A DNA stretch of 64,000 nt, from assembly GCA_010279815.1 (NCBI GenBank), contig QEOQ01000014.1:263940-327939 (forward strand). Reading direction: 5' to 3'. Shown here piece by piece: positions 59,068-64,000 of the stretch (position 1 is the stretch's first letter; the number at the start of each line of letters is the position of its first letter). The notes under the pieces were generated by a model that saw only the letters and a list, made by a program, of their open reading frames with translations, made no database searches and had not been told where the DNA came from. A program made the translations under genes and the position numbers. The stretch comes from Brachionus plicatilis. Taxonomy: Eukaryota; Rotifera; Eurotatoria; Ploima; Brachionidae.

Positions 59068-60572
59068 ATCGCTTTTAGTCCTTGTTTTTCAGAATAAAAA
59101 AAAAAAGATTTTTATGTAATTTAATAAGGCGATAATCTAATTTAGGGAAAATTTATTTAGAATCAAAAAATAATTTGAACTTGGCTTAAAATTAGGCAAA
59201 ATTTTTTGATAATTTTTTTATATAAGTAAATAGTTTTTATAAGGATATTTTAAATTTTTTAATCAATTTCTTATTAACATATTAAAAAATAATTTTTTTG
59301 AAATGAAATAGAATTTTTCAAAAAAAATATTTTTTTAAATTTGATTATTGAATAAGTTTAGTTACTTAATTAATTTTTTCTACTTTCCTTCTATTTCCGA
59401 TCTATCTATCAAACTTTTAACATATTTTTCATAGTTATTGATAAAAATGTTTAATGATAATTTAAAAATCCATTGTTTTTTTACACATATAACAATAAAG
59501 TTGGGTTTAAATTTTATTGAGCAATTATTTAATAATTAAAAGGTTAATTTTATTAAAGAAAATAAAATATTTGATTTCTACTAATCAACCAAAGATAACT
59601 CATTTTATTTATTAAAATAAAAAAAAATTTCAAAAACCTATAAATTAAATAACTAATAATTTAATTATTTATAAATTATAGGTTAGCTAGTCTATTAGCC
59701 ATTTAATTGTAAAATAAGTTGTGAGGTTAACAATCGTTTATTATAAATCACAACACAAGTATTATCCACACTTACAAATCAATCAAAAATCTCAGAAAAC
59801 TTCATTTAGCTTTTGCTTATAAGCATATTAAAATATTACATCTTCAATTATTGTAATTAACAAAATAAGAATAATAACTAAGTAATGTAGCTACGAACTA
59901 ACTAGTTCTTTAGGCAAAACAAAAAATTTTGTTAAAAATTTATAAATTTTCAAATTTGAAGGCTTAAACGAAGGCTTTCGCCATTCGGACGAATCCTGGG
60001 TTTTTCAGCGGTAGTGAAGTTTTGAGAAAAAATTTAAAACCAGTTTTATTTCAATTATTAGCGATAAATTTTAAAATAAATCAAAATGTGTATTTTTGTG
60101 GCTCTTTTCCTTTTTATCTGAATTAATAATTCTCTTTTGTGATTTTTAAGCTAAAAATTTCAAATCATATTTTTTTTTCTTAATTTTTAAATATTTTGCT
60201 TTATTTTTTTGTTCCAAATTTCTCCAAATTATTTTTTTTAATCTAATTAATATGAAAGTTGTATTAAATTTTTTTATCAACTTTGAAACTTGTTTTCCAT
60301 CAAATTTGGCATGACCATTTAAGTTGATCAATAAATTAAAGAAAAAAATAATTTTATTTTTAAATTTTTTAAATTGAAAGATTCATTTTTTGTGCATTAA
60401 AAATCAAATTACGAAACAAAAAAATTATTCTCATTATGCGATATTTAAAAATTGTCTGATTCATTTTTATTGTGATCAATTTTTTAAAAGTTTAAATAAA
60501 AAAAATTAGTTATTTTAAAATTTATTTTATTTATTATCTTACAAATATAGTTGTGAATTATGATAGAAATAC
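59068..60572. other. Intergenic, AT-rich
   Basis: Between the annexin and PP2C-like genes. A small less AT-rich patch at 59960-60010 has no recognised content. Confidence 0.45.
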
Positions 60573-61857
60573 TCATAAAAGTGAAACCTCATAGGCAACA
60601 ATAGAAGCATGATCAAGTTTGCCCCTTAACTTCAGCGATTTTTGTCTCAAATCAGCTTGAAATTTAGCCTTTTTCTCGCTATCCTCGATTTGTGATGCCT
60701 CTAAAAGACCTTTTTCCAAAAGATCCCTTTTCTCCGCGGTTAATTTAACAACATGGTCAATCAAAATAGCACAAGTTTCTTGGGCCGACAAATTCTCATT
60801 AGGTGTTTTGTTTCTTAGCAAAATTTCATTCATGTGAGCTAAACCACAAGCATACCTCTCATACGGACTCATTTCAGGTAAATCAGCCAAATTTTTTTCT
60901 ACATTATCCATCATGGAGTTTCTATTACCTTGCTTTCGGGCTGTCTGAGACACAATCGGATCTAAATTGTCCGAGACACCATCGGACATCAAAAAAACAA
61001 TGTCATTCTCTTTTATGTACATTAAAGAATATGTCAAGTTAGAAACATCTGGCTTATTTCCATACACACCACCCAGAGCTCCACCAACATTCCTCATATC
61101 TCGGTCATTGTTTAAATTTCTTGCTCCCAAACTCAAATCAAAAATACCTCTATGTCCATTAAAAACATAAGCAGTCGAATCACCAATGCTCAATGTACAA
61201 ACTGCCCACAAAGAGTTCTGGGACGGATCCTTAAGTTTCACCACCACACAGCAACACAGAGTGGTCACTGCAGCCTTTCTTTGGAGAATAAAATCTTGAG
61301 CTGAGTCAAATGAACGGCACATTATTTTGAATATGTCATGGGTAGTTAAATTTTTTTTAGAGTAGAGAAATTTGTTCAAATGGTTCATGGATGCACGGAC
61401 TCCACATCTTGCTGCCAAGCGGCTCCTCGGTCCCCAGTTGACTCCATCGGCAAGAATCAGCACAGAACTGTTCTTTCGGGTCATAATGGCGTAGACATCG
61501 GCGATTGGGTCTCCAACAGTGGTGTTGTTTGTTAAATTGTTTTCGTATAGAGAGCATGCTATGCCGTATGACTTATGATGGTATGAATTGAATTTTGTTA
61601 TGCCCATTTTGTGGAAAGAGTCCCAACATTCGTGGAGCATTTTTTTCTCGTCCTGTGCCACTGGATTTTCTTGGTTTTCAGCAGGTGTCACGTAACTGTT
61701 TGGTTTACGCTGCGGAACTAGTTTTACGTTGGCAATGCCTTCATCAGGTCCGGAATTGTACGAAATTAATTCTTGATTTAGATCACATATTTCATCATTT
61801 GGTAACTGGTCGTATGATTTGGCATGGTAGCATTTGTAGGTTTTACGGCGAAGTTGA
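60573..61857 (-). CDS. PP2C-like (PPM-type) domain protein, 5' exon missing
   Basis: The exon begins at an acceptor (TTTGTTTCAG, 61859-61858) and encodes at least 427 residues to a TGA. The N-terminal part (RRKTYKCYHAKSYDQLPNDE..) precedes a PPM phosphatase fold: VLILADGVNWGPRSRLAARC (the DG site), LSIGDSTAYVF (GDS site) and IVFLMSDGVSDNLDPIV (second and third metal ligands). Conserved RDMRNVGGALGGVYGNK lies between. This matches the metazoan family described as PP2C-like domain-containing protein CG9801 in Drosophila, as I recall. The usual DGHGG is DGVNWG, so activity may be altered. No ATG in frame at the 5' end; the start exon must lie in 61861-64000 or beyond the window. Confidence 0.78.
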
Positions 61858-64000
61858 CTGAAACAAATTAATAAAGGTTTTTAGATGATATTTTTTTGAA
61901 ATTTTTTTTTCTTATTTTAGTTGTAATTTTTATTTTAAAATTTAAAAAAATTAAAATCTGATTTAAAAAAGCAAAAGTATTAAAAATTATTTTGAGTGCT
62001 AATTTAAGAATTTTATCTTAAAAAAAATCTTAAATCATAAAATTATTATTATTTAATTATTTATTTTTCTAAATTTAAGAAGTTCAATGAACAACAAAAT
62101 GACAAAGTAGATTTTTTTAAGCAAATATTTATTCTCCTCCCAAAATTAATTAAAACTCTAAAAATTGTATTAAATTAAATTAAAATTATATAATCAATAA
62201 AATAAAATCTGAATTTAATTCGATGAAGATATCATAAAAATTTTAAAATAAAAGCTTAAATATTCTTTTATAAATAAACTAATTATTTTCTCAATTCAGC
62301 TTAATTCGAATAACCTTTTTGTAAAAGAGATGAATTTTTTCTAGAAATTATTACGATTTACAGTTTTTTTCATCTTAAATCAGATGTGTGCAAATAATTT
62401 TCGAATTTAATAAGAATAATTTTTGCAGACATTTGAAATTGGGTGAAACAAAAATTATGAAAATCATTGTAGATTTCAAAACAAATTTTTTCCTTTTTTA
62501 TACAGGTTTTTCTAATTTAGCTGAATTTATAACAACTTCTTTTACCGGAAAAACATTCGAATCAAAATTAATATTTACAAAAATTGGTTTCAAAGTAGCT
62601 TCGAGATTTATTTTTAAAAATGGAATAAAAATTCTTAAAATTTAAATTAAAACGGCTTCTCGACTAGTCTTGGAGCAAAACGGGCCTTCTATAAGAATCT
62701 ATGAAAAGACAGATATTACGTCAATTTAAGCTTTTTAATTTCAAATTTTTTTATTAAGCATTTTTCATTTTAATAATTTTAGATTGCAGCTTTATTATTA
62801 CATAGGAAAGTCTTGATATTCAGAAAAAATTTAAAATAAATATTTCCTTTTTCGCAAAATTAAAATTAAAATAAAAAAAAATCTAAAAAAAAAATAAAGC
62901 ATTAAATAAAATATTAAAAATGCTTTATTTTATGAAAATTTTTTGCTTTATTTTTTGGGTCCATGAAAAAATTTGATTACGATTAATTTAGACTAAAAAT
63001 CTACAATTTTATTTAAAAAATTTTTCAACATAAAAAATTTAAAGGTTTAAATTATGACTCAGAATAAATCTGGATTTTTCTCATCATTAGATTTGATTTT
63101 TAAAAAAGGAAATATTTTTTTTTGGTTTTTCTTATTTCATCACTAATTTTACTTAATTATCTTATTTTTACAAACATCATGTTAAAATTCTTATCCTATT
63201 ATTAATACCAAAATTTCAGATTAAACTCAATTCTTTTTATGAAAATATCTATAAACAAAAACAAAAAAAGATAATTATTATGTATTAGATTACAAGCACT
63301 ATTATCTTATTCCTACTTTCGAAATTGACATTGCTTAAGAAATGTCTTTTCGGAAAGTACCGTGATACCTTGCTGATATCAGAGTGCACCTAAGTAAGAT
63401 TTTTATATACATGTATGCAAATTCGATTTTCTGGGTTTCTGTCGAATTTAAAAACTTAAGTTTTAGTGATATATTTAAAATATAAAAAAAATATTAAATA
63501 CGACTAAAAATCAAAAAGAAGTGGTTTAAGATATGGCATTATTTAATCTTTATTGCCATCGAATTCGCTAAATAATCATTTTTCAGTTATCTAATTCAAT
63601 TGTATTTTTCTTCATTTTCAATTTCAGTAATTTTTTATTAAAATTTAGGAACTAAAAAATCACATAGTCTTTTACTACCAGATAACATTTTTTTAGGAGA
63701 TAATTTTATATAAAAAAGTAGATAAAATAAATGGTAAATGAGCAATTTTTTAATAAGTAAAATATTTTTCAAAAGATATTTTCATTTAAATAAAGTTGAA
63801 TGTTTTAATGAAATAGATATTTGCCATAACTTAGTGATGAAACCAGAAATTAAGGACGATGTATCAACTAAAAAAAAATTAATTAATAGTGATAAAATGA
63901 TACAAAATTTAAAAACATATATTTTAATGGTAAAATATTTAAAAAAATACTCGAAATTTGCTTAAATTTAATTAACTTTAAAGTTTTTATTTGAAACAAA
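61858..64000. other. Upstream region of the PP2C-like gene to the window end
   Basis: No confirmed exon. A patch near 62655-62700 (minus) could encode ILIEGPFCSKTSREA after an AG and could be an upstream exon, but phase could not be joined convincingly. A GC-richer 50-bp patch at 63345-63396 is unexplained. Open frames at 62388 and 63738 look like chance. Confidence 0.4.

Noticed and set aside
62388..62645. 85-codon plus-strand frame upstream of the PP2C-like gene
   Set aside because: Composition matches random AT-rich translation; no splice or domain support.
63738..63965. 75-codon frame near the window end
   Set aside because: Non-ATG start and no recognisable motif; cannot be separated from chance here.
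1..64000. tRNA, rRNA, CRISPR or bacterial features
   Set aside because: No cloverleaf with consistent A and B boxes, no rRNA segments, and no regularly spaced repeat arrays were seen; the genes are spliced animal genes.

Overview
This is a nuclear window from an invertebrate animal. The DNA is very AT-rich, genes are on both strands, there are no operons, and most introns are only 45-64 bp. The recognisable proteins are animal ones: TOM1, WASP, PPP1R8/NIPP1, TRPV, DEG/ENaC, annexin, Jupiter/HN1, a DIPP-type Nudix hydrolase and C2orf81. Base composition, tiny introns and family content fit a spiralian, and a monogonont rotifer such as Brachionus is my best guess. That is an inference; no rRNA or mitochondrial marker is present. 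I saw no tRNA, rRNA or CRISPR array.

Layout. 1-4.2 kb holds two divergent paralogous secreted proteins with two lectin-like domains and a fibrinogen-like C-terminus. 4.8-7.0 kb holds a LINE end, a decayed hAT element and tandem repeats. 7.1-8.7 kb holds an unusually GC-rich, intronless, disordered protein gene. 10-11.6 kb is a DEG/ENaC channel. 12.7-13.1 kb is a TA-flanked MITE. 13.7-16.5 kb is a six-exon C2orf81 gene. 18.5-20.5 kb is an intronless TRP channel without visible ankyrin repeats. 21.8 kb carries a type I hammerhead ribozyme. 22.2-26.1 kb is a transposon-rich stretch (LINE pieces, a MITE family, an 851-bp element with 118-bp inverted ends). 26.9-29.4 kb is TOM1. 33.3-34.6 and 38.7-40.3 kb are two WASP paralogs on the same strand, flanking a foldback element and a fucosyltransferase-like enzyme. 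41.2 kb is a Jupiter/HN1 homolog, 45.6-49.5 kb a Nanchung/OCR-type TRPV channel, 52.3-53.5 kb PPP1R8, 53.9-54.6 kb a DIPP Nudix hydrolase. 54.8-59.1 kb (minus) is a nine-exon annexin that begins with a signal peptide. 60.6-61.9 kb is a PP2C-like protein whose first exon was not found.

The genes do not form one pathway. Loose themes are ion channels (DEG/ENaC, TRP without ankyrin repeats, TRPV), actin and membrane traffic (two WASPs, TOM1, annexin), and phosphatase or phosphate signalling (PPP1R8, Nudix, PP2C-like).

Splice models were made by eye from GT/AG sites, reading phase and family resemblance. The most interesting points are the hammerhead ribozyme, the annexin with a signal peptide, the two WASP paralogs that have kept different domains, and a gene-conversion-like tract between the two fibrinogen-like genes.
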